Source: J027 sp034437655 (lineage in GTDB: Bacteria; Chloroflexota; Anaerolineae; Aggregatilineales; J027). From it: a stretch of DNA of 64,000 nucleotides. Positions 35,596 to 43,615 of this stretch are shown piece by piece; the first letter of the stretch is position 1, and every line of letters starts with the position of its first letter. The stretch is from the NCBI GenBank assembly GCA_034437655.1, contig DAOTTU010000063.1:217463-281462 (forward strand), in the 5' to 3' direction. The notes under the pieces were generated by a model. It did not search any database. It was not told the DNA's origin and saw only the letters and a program-made list of their open reading frames with translations. Position numbers and translations under genes: made by a program.

Positions 35596-36839
35596 GTGGC
35601 GGGACGTGCCTCCGTAGATTGTGGTGACGATGTAGATGCTTCCGGGTCGCTCATGGATGGGCTCTGGGCGGGCAGCAAGAAGACAAGGCCGGCCCCGAGT
35701 AACGGCAATAGCGCCGCATACTGCAACGTCTCTTGGAGCCCGACCGAATCTGCAATCGCCCCGACAAGGATGGTTCCGGCTGCGTTGGCGACGAAGCCCC
35801 AGCCAAACGCCAGTCCGCTGGAACCACTCGCGCCACCGGGCAACACTTCCTGGCCAATCATCAAGACAATGGGCCAGTGTGCGCCCAGTGCCACCCCGAG
35901 CGGCACGCTCAGCGCAAATAACCAGACACCGTCGGCATTGAGCAGCAACCATGTCAGCGGGGCGATACTGAACAGTGACAGCGACACAATCGGCAGGCGT
36001 GGCAGACGGTCTGACAGTGAACTGGCGACAAAGCCACCCAGCGCGGCAAACACAAAAATAACCGACGTGGCTGAGCCTGCAATGCCGAGGTCGAGACCCT
36101 GATCTTTGTAGAACGTTGGTAAAAATGTATTTAACGCCTGGTAAATAACGCCGCGCATCAGCACAATAATAAGATAGACGCTGATGAGGACAGCCGTGGC
36201 CTGGTACCAGCGGCGCGTGACGGGGCTAGTTGTGGCAGTGGTGCCAGGGGTTGGTTTGGCTTTCGGTGCGGTGTTGTCCAGCGAATCGCGGAGATCGGTC
36301 TGCACGCGCAGCACGATCATCGGCACCAGTACCAGATTAATCAGCACAAATGGTAGAATCCCGCTGGGCCCAAATGCCTCTAATGCAAAGCCGACAATAA
36401 ACGGGCTAATCGCAAACGCGCCATTGCCCGCCACCATAAACCACGCCACCGAGCTACCCTTGCGCGACTCGCCCCCAAAAGCCCGTGCCCCGGCCAGCCC
36501 CGACGGATGAAACATCGCGTTCCCAAAGCCGCCGAGTACCGCGCCGAGCAGCACCACCGCGAAAGTCGGGGCCAACCCAACCACGGCCAGCCCCAGCGCA
36601 CATACCAGCGGCCCCAGAATCATCAGGTGCGGGATGCTCAGACGGTCGGAAAGCCAGCCGAGAAAGGGTTGCGTGATCGAAATACCGAGAAATATACCAG
36701 AAGCAAGCCCGATTTCGGGTTCGCTGAGGCCGATAACGTCATCCTGCGCGGCAAGCATAATGCCCATCGCGCCCGAGAAAAAGTCGTTTGCAAAGTGCCC
36801 GGCTGCTAGCCATTGGATCGGGCGACCTGCTTTCGTCAT
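35592..36839 (-). CDS. MFS transporter, fosmidomycin-resistance-like
   Basis: A 415-residue major facilitator with 12 predicted membrane helices. The N-terminal AAGHFANDFFSGAMGIMLA is typical of the Fsr / fosmidomycin-resistance subgroup, and GWLSDRLSIPHLMILG is the conserved MFS loop 2-3. A hydrophilic central loop (about 185-210) separates the two halves. The C-terminus, rich in Ser/Thr/Pro, is soluble. It probably exports a small drug or metabolite. ATG 36839 begins the gene; the MBL-fold gene starts within its stop codon (ATGA). Confidence 0.88.
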   Translation of the reverse strand: MTKAGRPIQWLAAGHFANDFFSGAMGIMLAAQDDVIGLSEPEIGLASGIFLGISITQPFLGWLSDRLSIPHLMILGPLVCALGLAVVGLAPTFAVVLLGAVLGGFGNAMFHPSGLAGARAFGGESRKGSSVAWFMVAGNGAFAISPFIVGFALEAFGPSGILPFVLINLVLVPMIVLRVQTDLRDSLDNTAPKAKPTPGTTATTSPVTRRWYQATAVLISVYLIIVLMRGVIYQALNTFLPTFYKDQGLDLGIAGSATSVIFVFAALGGFVASSLSDRLPRLPIVSLSLFSIAPLTWLLLNADGVWLFALSVPLGVALGAHWPIVLMIGQEVLPGGASGSSGLAFGWGFVANAAGTILVGAIADSVGLQETLQYAALLPLLGAGLVFLLPAQSPSMSDPEASTSSPQSTEARPAT

Positions 36840-36853
36840 AGGTCGGTTACGTC

Positions 36854-37237
36854 CTATTCCGCTTCAACCGAGCAGAGTTTGGTGCCGCCTTCAACCACGT
36901 CGAAAACTGCTTCCAGACCGCTCTCGGCGGTGGTGCCATCAATTTCGATGCTGTAGTTACAGGTAACGATGCTTTCATTGCCTGCGCAGTCCACACGCGA
37001 AAACTCAGGATAGACGTCGGTGGGTGGGTTTTCCTGAAGAATCTCAATATCTTTTTCGCACAGGTATTGGCTTGCACCCTCAATGTCGTTGTCGTTGATG
37101 GCTGACAGCATTACTTCCGCGATTTCAGCGGGTGTTTCAGGGTCGGGGGGACCGTCGTCTGTATTGTCTTCCTCGCAAGCGGTCATCAATGCCACCAGTA
37201 ACAAAATTAATAGGGAAATGGCGAATTTGCGGTGCAT
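36854..37237 (-). CDS. Small lipoprotein of unknown function
   Basis: A 127-residue lipoprotein: MHRKFAISLLILLLVALMTAC gives a lipobox (LMTAC) after which Lgt and signal peptidase II would act. The mature part begins with an acidic stretch, then PAEIAEVMLSAINDNDIEGASQYLCEKD, a pattern like the small DUF4878-type lipoproteins that follow the NTF2-like fold, but I would not insist. Three or four cysteines could form disulfides. ATG 37237 is chosen because the signal peptide starts there. Confidence 0.7.
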   Translation of the reverse strand: MHRKFAISLLILLLVALMTACEEDNTDDGPPDPETPAEIAEVMLSAINDNDIEGASQYLCEKDIEILQENPPTDVYPEFSRVDCAGNESIVTCNYSIEIDGTTAESGLEAVFDVVEGGTKLCSVEAE

Positions 37238-37304
37238 ACTGGGTCGATTCCTTGTCCTCAAAAAAGTCCATTTGCGCAGATGAGTATAACGCCGCTGTGT
37301 ACAA

Positions 37305-37781
37305 CTAAACAAGTTCGAACCATTGACGCAAGGTGCGCAGGTACTCGTCGCGATTGGCATTAATGGCGTTGGCCGTTAGCGGGAAGTCCAGGTGATAGAT
37401 GCGCTGGCGTTGCACCGCGTTGAGTCCTTGAAAAGGGGAGGTCGCTAGCAAGTCCTCAATGGCATCAGATGTCCAGCTTTTGGTGAATAGGATGATGTCC
37501 GGGTTCATTTCAAGCAACAGGGGCGTGTTGACCTCAGCGATACCGGGACGCCCGGCCGCTGCATTCTGCCCCCCGGCAGCGATGATGAGGTCTGCGACTG
37601 CGGAGCCATCCGGGTAAGTATAGCGTTCTGGCGTCAAGACCAGTACAGTGGGGCGCACATCTTGTGTGACTTGGGTTGGATTGCCATCATCAATAGGCAA
37701 GGACGCATCACAAGCAGTGAGGAAAAACACAATGCCCATAATAAGCCAGAATCGCCTGCGGACTGCGCTTGGATTACTCAT
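37305..37781 (-). CDS. Lipoprotein with only the C-terminal lobe of a periplasmic binding protein
   Basis: About 158 residues: an export signal with RRRFWLIMGIVFFLTAC (lipobox FLTAC), a short linker, and then one lobe of the BtuF/FecB-type binding-protein fold (PTVLVLTPERYTYPDGSAVADLIIAAGGQNAAAG, LLLEMNPDIILFTKSW, GLNAVQRQRIYHLD, RTLRQWFEL). The N-terminal lobe is missing, and the DNA upstream on this strand is the divergent gene's coding region, so it was not just overlooked. A start at 37739 is also possible. The 5' end overlaps the divergent gene by about 50 nt. Whether it still binds a ligand is unknown. Confidence 0.7.
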   Translation of the reverse strand: MSNPSAVRRRFWLIMGIVFFLTACDASLPIDDGNPTQVTQDVRPTVLVLTPERYTYPDGSAVADLIIAAGGQNAAAGRPGIAEVNTPLLLEMNPDIILFTKSWTSDAIEDLLATSPFQGLNAVQRQRIYHLDFPLTANAINANRDEYLRTLRQWFELV

Positions 37782-39273
37782 AGCCTGTATTGTAATGAGC
37801 TGGCAGAGCTGGCCAAGTCCGCGTTTGATACACGCCCAGAGCCCGCAACTATCTGTGGGCGCAACGGTCAGTGGCACCCTCGCGGCGGATGAAACCCAGC
37901 GCTGGACCTTTACCCCTACTGAAGACGTCACCGTGATGATCTTTGCCAACCGCACCTTTGGTGACCTTGACCCGGTGCTGTCGATTTATGGTGAGGATGA
38001 TACCCTCATTGCAGAAAATGATGACCGTGTGCCGGGGGTGGTCTTTGACGCCGGTGTGACGCTGGATGCGGAGGCCGACACAATATACAACCTTGAGGTG
38101 ACACCCTTCAGCGGCGCGGGACTGTATGAACTGGTGGTTCTGCCTGGTTTTGCACAGCTCTGGGCAGATGAAACTTTCACTGCCGACTTTTCGCGCTGGT
38201 CAACGCCCTATACCACACAGGCACGCGAGGCGCTGGTATTGAACAATCGTCAGCTTGCCAACCGTCCTGTGACCGTCACGGCACAGGGAGAGGTTCCGCT
38301 AGGCGATGCGGCTGTCCACGCGCAGTTGCGTTGGTCGGCGGGTGCGAGTGGGCAGTTTGTCGGGGTTGGGCTACGCCTGCAAGCGACTGATACCCTTACG
38401 CCAGACGGTTATTATTTCACCCTGAGCCCGGACGGCCGCTGGCAGGTAGGCAAACGCGAATTTGGCACCCTCGAAGAACTGGATAGTGGCCAAACGTCTG
38501 CTTTTAACGCCACTGCCCCTGTCATGCTCACGGCGTCGGTCGAAGGAGAACGGCTGCAACTTTATGCCAATGGTACACGGCTGGCAAACATGACCGATAG
38601 CGCTTTTTCGGCGGGCCACTGGGGGCTACATCTGCTGGCAGCGAATGCAGAATCGGTTGTCACCATTGAGCGTGTTTTTGTGACAACACCAGCCATTCCA
38701 CTCCCAGAGATGCCCGCTACCATTGACTCCTGGCGTTCGGCGCGACCGGATGACATCGCTAACGAACTCGCCGCTGCTGGCGCAATTCCTGAAGGTGGCC
38801 GCCGCACCTATACCGTGCTTGACACCGCTTACGAAGTCTCACCAAGCACGACCATCACCTATCCGCAGGCCGAAGCAGGCGTTATTTTCACCGAGATGCT
38901 GCTCAATGTTGACGTGCGCCTGACGGATGGTGTCAATATGGCGTGCGGGGTATCGTTTCATGAGTTGGGTGAGCAGAACCTCAGTTTGGCCTATGTCGAT
39001 GTCGATGGCGGGGCAGGGTTGTTATACACCAGAGATGGACAGCTCGAGTGGCATAGCTATAATCTGCTCGACGCACCGCCAGAATCGCTCTCCAACGGCC
39101 GCCAACGATTGACGGTGATCGCTTATGGGCCGTATACGACACTTTATGTCAACGGCCGCTATTTTGTGACACATTTCAGCCCTGTTCGTGAAGGGGCGCT
39201 TGGTGTTGGGTTGATCAACTATGCAACCAACAGTGCCCGGTGTGCATTCAGTAACCTGTGGGTGTGGCAATAA
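37732..39273 (+). CDS. Secreted protein with PPC-like and LamG/DUF1080-like domains
   Basis: A 513-residue exported protein. GAGGA 8 nt before ATG 37732 and a signal peptide (RLRTALGLLIACIVMSW ... LIHA) support this start. Order: a PPC-like domain (TVSGTLAADETQRWTFTPTEDVTVMIFANRTFGDLDPVLSIYGEDDTLIAENDD ... LYELVVLPG) and two LamG/concanavalin-like domains (VGVGLRLQATDTLTPDGYYFTLSPDGRWQVGKR; ACGVSFHELGEQNLSLAYVDVDGG). Such modules bind carbohydrate or surface polymers. No catalytic motif is visible. It diverges from the half-binding-protein gene, overlapping at the 5' ends. Confidence 0.75.
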   Translation: MPIISQNRLRTALGLLIACIVMSWQSWPSPRLIHAQSPQLSVGATVSGTLAADETQRWTFTPTEDVTVMIFANRTFGDLDPVLSIYGEDDTLIAENDDRVPGVVFDAGVTLDAEADTIYNLEVTPFSGAGLYELVVLPGFAQLWADETFTADFSRWSTPYTTQAREALVLNNRQLANRPVTVTAQGEVPLGDAAVHAQLRWSAGASGQFVGVGLRLQATDTLTPDGYYFTLSPDGRWQVGKREFGTLEELDSGQTSAFNATAPVMLTASVEGERLQLYANGTRLANMTDSAFSAGHWGLHLLAANAESVVTIERVFVTTPAIPLPEMPATIDSWRSARPDDIANELAAAGAIPEGGRRTYTVLDTAYEVSPSTTITYPQAEAGVIFTEMLLNVDVRLTDGVNMACGVSFHELGEQNLSLAYVDVDGGAGLLYTRDGQLEWHSYNLLDAPPESLSNGRQRLTVIAYGPYTTLYVNGRYFVTHFSPVREGALGVGLINYATNSARCAFSNLWVWQ

Positions 39274-39371
39274 AGACCTTTGCCCGACGATTCACCGCTT
39301 TCATTTGACAATTATCCCCAAGACGGATTAAGCTGAAAATAAGTACATCATGAATTAGAATTGCTGACCGT

Positions 39372-40322
39372 ATGATGCCCACCGCTCTTGACGCTGCTAT
39401 CCTTCGTACTTTGATCTATGCCGACGTGTTCGACTTTCCTATGACGACGACCGAAATCCATCGCTATTTGATCGAATACAAAGCGACGTTGCCCACCGTC
39501 CAGAATGCTTTGCAACACCCCTCTGCATGGTTAGCCGCCCGTATCACTGCTGGCAAGTTAAACGACGACTGTCTCTATGCGCTACCGGAACGCGCCGCAC
39601 AGCTTTTCGCCCGACGCCAACAACGCGATGCGGCTTCAACTGAACTCTGGCCCAAAGCGCTACGGTATGGTGCATGGCTAGGTCGCTTGCCGTTTGTGCG
39701 CATGGTGGCCATGACAGGCGCGTTGTCGGTACGTAATGCACCCGACGCTGCTGATGATCTGGATTATATCGTTGTGGTAGAAGATGGTCGGGTCTGGTTG
39801 ACGCGGCTTTTTGCGGTGATGCTGGTGCGTTTGGTGCGGATTGGCGGGCCAGAAATTTGCCCGAATTATGTACTGGCCGCATCGTCGCTGGAACAGGATG
39901 ACGCCGACTTGTTTATGGCGCATGAAGTGACGCAGATGGTTCCAATTGTTGGCCATGCGGTTTATGACCGGATGCGTGATGCGAACGCCTGGTCAGCGCA
40001 CTACCTACCCAACGCCGCTGACACTGGCTTCCCAGAACGCGATCATCAACCGCGTGGGATTTCGCAGGTGGCACAACGCGTTGCCGAATGGGTGCTTGGC
40101 GGGGCGATTGGTAATCGGCTTGAACGATGGGAAATGCACCGCAAGCTCCGTAAATTTGCGCCACAAACCTCGACCAATGTTGAAATGGCGCTGGATGCCT
40201 CACGAGTCAAAGGCCACACCATGAACTATGGCCATCACACCCTCGCCCGCTACGAAGAAGGCTTGCGAGCGGCGGGCCTGATTGACATAGCACAGGGATA
40301 CGGTGCTGAAGCTGCTGATTAA
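39372..40322 (+). CDS. Nucleotidyltransferase-like protein of unknown function
   Basis: A 316-residue protein. An N-terminal winged-helix-like part (LRTLIYADVFDFPMTTTEIHRYLI) is followed by a nucleotidyltransferase-like core with FVRMVAMTGALSVRNAPDAADDLDYIVVVEDGRVW, where a G[AS]-type motif and a DDLDY acid cluster stand in the usual order for this fold. The end of the protein is helical. The catalytic activity, if any, is unknown. A TTGACA at 39305-39310 may be a -35 box, but the -10 is weak. It ends by overlapping the convergent GNAT gene by 4 nt. Confidence 0.75.
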   Translation: MMPTALDAAILRTLIYADVFDFPMTTTEIHRYLIEYKATLPTVQNALQHPSAWLAARITAGKLNDDCLYALPERAAQLFARRQQRDAASTELWPKALRYGAWLGRLPFVRMVAMTGALSVRNAPDAADDLDYIVVVEDGRVWLTRLFAVMLVRLVRIGGPEICPNYVLAASSLEQDDADLFMAHEVTQMVPIVGHAVYDRMRDANAWSAHYLPNAADTGFPERDHQPRGISQVAQRVAEWVLGGAIGNRLERWEMHRKLRKFAPQTSTNVEMALDASRVKGHTMNYGHHTLARYEEGLRAAGLIDIAQGYGAEAAD

Positions 40323-40837
40323 ATTGTGTCCGTATTCAGCCGCAACCACATATGATACTCATCGTAGTAGATGCCATCGACCAACAGGGCACGGTACTCA
40401 GTGCCATAAGTTTCAAAACCGAGCGATTCGTACAGACTCAAGGCGGCTACATTCGTTGTTACGACAGATAGTTTAATCTGCTCCAGACGTCCAATGTGGC
40501 GGGCGCGTTGAATGGTGGCCTGCATCAAGGCCCGGCCCAAACCCTGACCGCGTGCGTCGGGGTGAACATACATTCCCCAGATAATGCCGATATGCCCCAT
40601 TTTGGGCCGTCGATTGGTGCCCAGCCCAACTGTTCCCACCAACTTGTCACCCACAAAAGCCCCAAGTGTGAAATTGTCACTGTCGGGGGGGCTTAGGCGA
40701 GATGCAGTAACGCTCAAGGAACGGTTAACTTCTTCCTCGTACGAACTACCGAACGCGGTTGGGTGTTCTCGTAAGGCAAAAAGACGCAACTCACGGTGGA
40801 TTGCAGCGTCATCTGCCGTCAAAATGCGGATTGTCAT
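40319..40837 (-). CDS. GNAT-family N-acetyltransferase
   Basis: A 172-residue acetyltransferase that would move an acetyl group from acetyl-CoA to an amine. Motif A, WGMYVHPDARGQGLGRALMQATIQRA, holds the Q/RxxGxG/A pyrophosphate-binding signature; motif B, LYESLGFETYGTEYRAL, is present near the C-terminus. The N-terminus FTLGAFVGDKLVGTVGLGTNR is the usual beta-strand pair. The target is unknown. ATG 40837. Confidence 0.9.
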   Translation of the reverse strand: MTIRILTADDAAIHRELRLFALREHPTAFGSSYEEEVNRSLSVTASRLSPPDSDNFTLGAFVGDKLVGTVGLGTNRRPKMGHIGIIWGMYVHPDARGQGLGRALMQATIQRARHIGRLEQIKLSVVTTNVAALSLYESLGFETYGTEYRALLVDGIYYDEYHMWLRLNTDTI

Positions 40838-40885
40838 GAATTTTCCTTAAAACGTAAAAATCTGATGCGCGTAGTTTAGAACATC

Positions 40886-40914
40886 TTGTCGAAGTACACA
40901 AAGCGGTTTAGCAT
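40886..40914 (+). promoter_or_regulatory. Probable promoter of the ParM-like operon
   Basis: TTGTCG (40886-40891) and TAGCAT (40909-40914) are 17 nt apart, each matching the consensus in four of six bases. The palindrome at 40917-40934 begins 3 nt after the -10, where transcription would start, so a bound repressor would block it. Confidence 0.5.
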
Positions 40915-40916
40915 AG

Positions 40917-40934
40917 TGTATACAGGCGTATACA
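40917..40934 (+). promoter_or_regulatory. Palindromic operator candidate upstream of the ParM-like gene
   Basis: TGTATAC-AGGC-GTATACA is a perfect inverted repeat with 7-bp arms and a 4-bp spacer, ending 19 nt before the ParM-like ATG (40954). The arms fit binding by a two-fold symmetric ribbon-helix-helix protein, and the second gene of this operon encodes one by its N-terminal pattern. The function is inferred. Confidence 0.65.
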
Positions 40935-40953
40935 AAAAGGTGATGGCAAACAT

Positions 40954-41985
40954 ATGAAACAAGTCCTGGTGTTAGATGCAGGCAACAGTGTAATAAAGGC
41001 GAAACTTGGTGACAAGGAATTTAGCTATCCCCATGCTATTCGGCGTTTGACCGAATCAGAGTATCGACAGGTGATTGAACGTGCTGGCCCCAGCGGCCCG
41101 CCGACAGACTATCTGCGCGTCAACGATGAGTATTATGTTATTGGCGAAAGCGCAGAACGCCACGGCACCGTTACGCGCCGCACCGGGGCCGCCCGCTACA
41201 CGCCCGACTATTATGGCGTTTTTGTGGCTGCGACGTTGGCCCGCATCACTGATTGGGGGATGAATATGGCTGTTTTTGGCAGCCACCCCCCCGGGGACGT
41301 GATCTATCGTGATAACCTCATGGAATCCGCAGCAGGCGATTGGAATATTGAAGTCGGGGGCAAAGAACGCCGCGTGCGCGTCAATTACGTCAATACCTTC
41401 GAGGAGCCCGTTGGTGGCCTGATGAATTTGTTGCTTACCGACGACGGTCGCCATTTCCAGCGTACCGACTTGAACGGCCGCAGTCTGGTGATCGACATCG
41501 GCGGGCATACCACCGACTGGTTAGCGGTCAACCCCGGTGGGCAGGTGGACTACAGCCTCAGCGAAAGCACGCCGATGGGTATTCTCGAAGTTTTCCGTGA
41601 CTTTGAACGGACCTTCCGTGCCAATCATCGTGAGGTCGTGCGGGGATTGACCAAGCTACCACCAGAACGTGTGCGTAAAGCGGTGGTGACGGGTGTTTTT
41701 ATCGGTGGTGGGCAAGAGTTCAACGCTGAAGCTGAAGTTCAGGAAGCAACAAGTACCCTGCTCAACCGTATCTCAGACACCTACCAGAACCTGGCCGGCG
41801 GCCCGTTACCGTGGGACAGTATCGTGCTTACGGGTGGGGGTAGTGCTATTCTCTACGACCGTCTGCTACCAATTCTTAATCACAAATCCGTCATTCTGTC
41901 CGACGAACCCGATAACATCCATATGGCAAATGTGCGCGGCGGACATAAACTGTGGCAGCTTTACGAGGTGATGGGGATTGTATGA
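40954..41985 (+). CDS. ParM/StbA-like actin homologue
   Basis: A 343-residue actin-superfamily protein, closer in pattern to plasmid-segregation ParM and archaeal actin-like proteins than to MreB. It has phosphate 1 VLDAGNSVIKAKLGD at the N-terminus, phosphate 2 SLVIDIGGHTTDWLAV (about 176-190) and the adenosine motif IVLTGGGSAILYDRL (about 288-302). ParM filaments push DNA apart through a DNA-binding adaptor. The next gene starts in an ATGA overlap with the stop, and its product looks like such an adaptor. It may act in DNA or particle segregation, but its role on this chromosome is not known. Confidence 0.85.
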   Translation: MKQVLVLDAGNSVIKAKLGDKEFSYPHAIRRLTESEYRQVIERAGPSGPPTDYLRVNDEYYVIGESAERHGTVTRRTGAARYTPDYYGVFVAATLARITDWGMNMAVFGSHPPGDVIYRDNLMESAAGDWNIEVGGKERRVRVNYVNTFEEPVGGLMNLLLTDDGRHFQRTDLNGRSLVIDIGGHTTDWLAVNPGGQVDYSLSESTPMGILEVFRDFERTFRANHREVVRGLTKLPPERVRKAVVTGVFIGGGQEFNAEAEVQEATSTLLNRISDTYQNLAGGPLPWDSIVLTGGGSAILYDRLLPILNHKSVILSDEPDNIHMANVRGGHKLWQLYEVMGIV

Positions 41986-42371
41986 GCAAGGTCGTTTCTT
42001 TTCGGCTGGATGAAGATAACTTCGAAGAACGCGAGGCCCTGGCGGTGCTGGAAGCATGGCAGGCCAAGGGTTATTCTACCCGCGAGATTATGACCTGGGC
42101 GCTGATGGCGCTGGCCGGCACCCCAACCCCTGAGGAAAAGCAAGCTCAGGCCGACGACGAAGCCCGCGAGACCATCTCTGAATTGCGGCAAGTGTTGGAC
42201 CAGGCGCAGGAATTTCTTCAGGTCTTGCGCAATATGAAAGCCGTTCCTGATGAAGTTGATGTGCCGAGCCAGCCCAAACCCGTTTTGACCGAAGCCTTCC
42301 TTGCCTCGGTGCGCAACAAAGTCGCTAAGCCGGGGCTACGCTTGCCAGAAGACGACGACACCTCAACCTGA
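41982..42371 (+). CDS. ParR-like ribbon-helix-helix protein
   Basis: A 129-residue protein. The first 55 residues (SKVVSFRLDEDNFEEREALAVLEAWQAKGYSTREIMTWALMALAG) have the strand-helix-helix pattern of ribbon-helix-helix DNA binders, with alternating VSFRL as the DNA-contacting strand. The middle is a glutamate/glutamine-rich coiled coil and the last 40 residues are charged and probably flexible, as in ParR tails that bind ParM. ATG 41982 overlaps the ParM-like stop (ATGA), so the two are translated together. Likely tasks: DNA-binding adaptor for the filament and repressor of the operon. Known homology was not tested. Confidence 0.7.
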   Translation: MSKVVSFRLDEDNFEEREALAVLEAWQAKGYSTREIMTWALMALAGTPTPEEKQAQADDEARETISELRQVLDQAQEFLQVLRNMKAVPDEVDVPSQPKPVLTEAFLASVRNKVAKPGLRLPEDDDTST

Positions 42372-42376
42372 GCTGT

Positions 42377-43525
42377 TTATGCTGGATGCACGCGCTGTTC
42401 AGTTTGGGGGTCGAAGAAATAGAGCTTGTCTACCGGGAAGCGAAACCTAACACGCATTCCAATGGCCATCTCCCGCTCAATTGGGACGCGGGCCGTACAG
42501 CTTTCGCCCTGAATATTGGCTGTCACAAGTGATACACGTTCGGCAAACAACGGCTCGACATACTCCACTTCGCCCTCTATACCACCCTCACCGACGACAA
42601 CATCCTCGGCACGGATACCGAGCCATATTCGGCTGTCGCGATTAATGGGGACAGGTTCCACGGCGAAATGCTGACCTTCCCAGCGTTGCCTTTCTATCTG
42701 CCCTTCAAAAAGGTTCATGCTCGGGTGTCCGAAAAATTCAGCCACAAAGCGCGTGTTAGGGCGATAATACAGCGCGTTGTAGTCTCCAACCTGTACAATT
42801 TCACCGCTGCGCATCAAAACCATACGATGTGAGAGGGCAATCGCTTCCGTTTGATCATGCGTGACATAAACGGCGGTGATGCCATAATGTTGTAGCAGCC
42901 GCTTAAGCTGGACACGGGTTTCCGTGCGCAACTTGGCGTCTAAATTCGATAGCGGCTCGTCAAATAGAAACAGCTTCGGGTCACGGGCGAGAGCGCGGGC
43001 CATTGCTACCCGTTGTTTTTCCCCACCAGACAGTGTTGGCGGGCGGCGACTGAGCAGGTGCTTAATGCTAACCCCCATCACCTCGGCGACGTGCTTGATG
43101 CGGTCATCAACTTTGTCGGGCTGCTTGCGGACGATGTCAAAAAATCCGATGTTTGACCGTGAATCGAGGTGTGGATACAGCGCATAATTTTGAAATACCA
43201 TGCCGATACCACGTTCGCGGGGGTCGGTTTCGTCCAGCGGAACATTATCATAATAAACGGTGCCGCGTGTTGGAGAATAAATGCCGCTGATAACCTTCAG
43301 CAGCGTTGATTTGCCACACCCGGACGGCCCGAGCAGGCTGACAGTCTCTCCCTGTTGAATCATCAGGTTAATGTCGCTGAGGCTCCAGGTACGCTGCTGG
43401 TCGTTGGGGGCGGTTTGGTCAAGCGTGGCGGGGTCACCTTCGCTGGTGAAGCCGGCCAGTTCAGCTAAGCTACGCGGATTGTTGTCGAAACGGTATGAAA
43501 CACGATCTAAAGTTACGCGGGTCAA
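42377..43525 (-). CDS. MalK/UgpC-type ABC transporter ATP-binding protein
   Basis: A 382-residue importer ATPase. Walker A LLGPSGCGKSTLL, Q-loop FQNYALYPHL, signature LSGGEKQRVAMARALARDPKLFLFDEPLSNLDAKLR, H-loop VTHDQTEA, and a C-terminal OB-type regulatory region (RIWLGIRAEDV through RVRFRFPVDKLYFF). Between the first strand (VSYRF) and the start of the core (WSLSDINLM) an extra 30 residues are inserted, which is unusual. No permease or binding-protein gene is adjacent. I take TTG 43525 after GGAAGG; an upstream TTG would extend it to 43603. The sugar-type substrate is a family-based guess. Confidence 0.88.
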   Translation of the reverse strand: MTRVTLDRVSYRFDNNPRSLAELAGFTSEGDPATLDQTAPNDQQRTWSLSDINLMIQQGETVSLLGPSGCGKSTLLKVISGIYSPTRGTVYYDNVPLDETDPRERGIGMVFQNYALYPHLDSRSNIGFFDIVRKQPDKVDDRIKHVAEVMGVSIKHLLSRRPPTLSGGEKQRVAMARALARDPKLFLFDEPLSNLDAKLRTETRVQLKRLLQHYGITAVYVTHDQTEAIALSHRMVLMRSGEIVQVGDYNALYYRPNTRFVAEFFGHPSMNLFEGQIERQRWEGQHFAVEPVPINRDSRIWLGIRAEDVVVGEGGIEGEVEYVEPLFAERVSLVTANIQGESCTARVPIEREMAIGMRVRFRFPVDKLYFFDPQTEQRVHPA

Positions 43526-43615
43526 CGGTGCCTTCCAGTGTGGCGCTAGCGTCAAGGAATGTATGTTGAGTACATGGTATACTGTAGTGGGATGGAATGA
43601 CAAGAAAGATGGACG

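Noticed and set aside
35596..35952. N-terminal extension of the MBL-fold hydrolase
   Set aside because: It is a shadow of the MFS transporter gene; the true start is the ATGA overlap.
40850..40953. parC-like iterons upstream of the ParM-like gene
   Set aside because: Only one palindrome was seen; no array of direct repeats as in plasmid centromeres.
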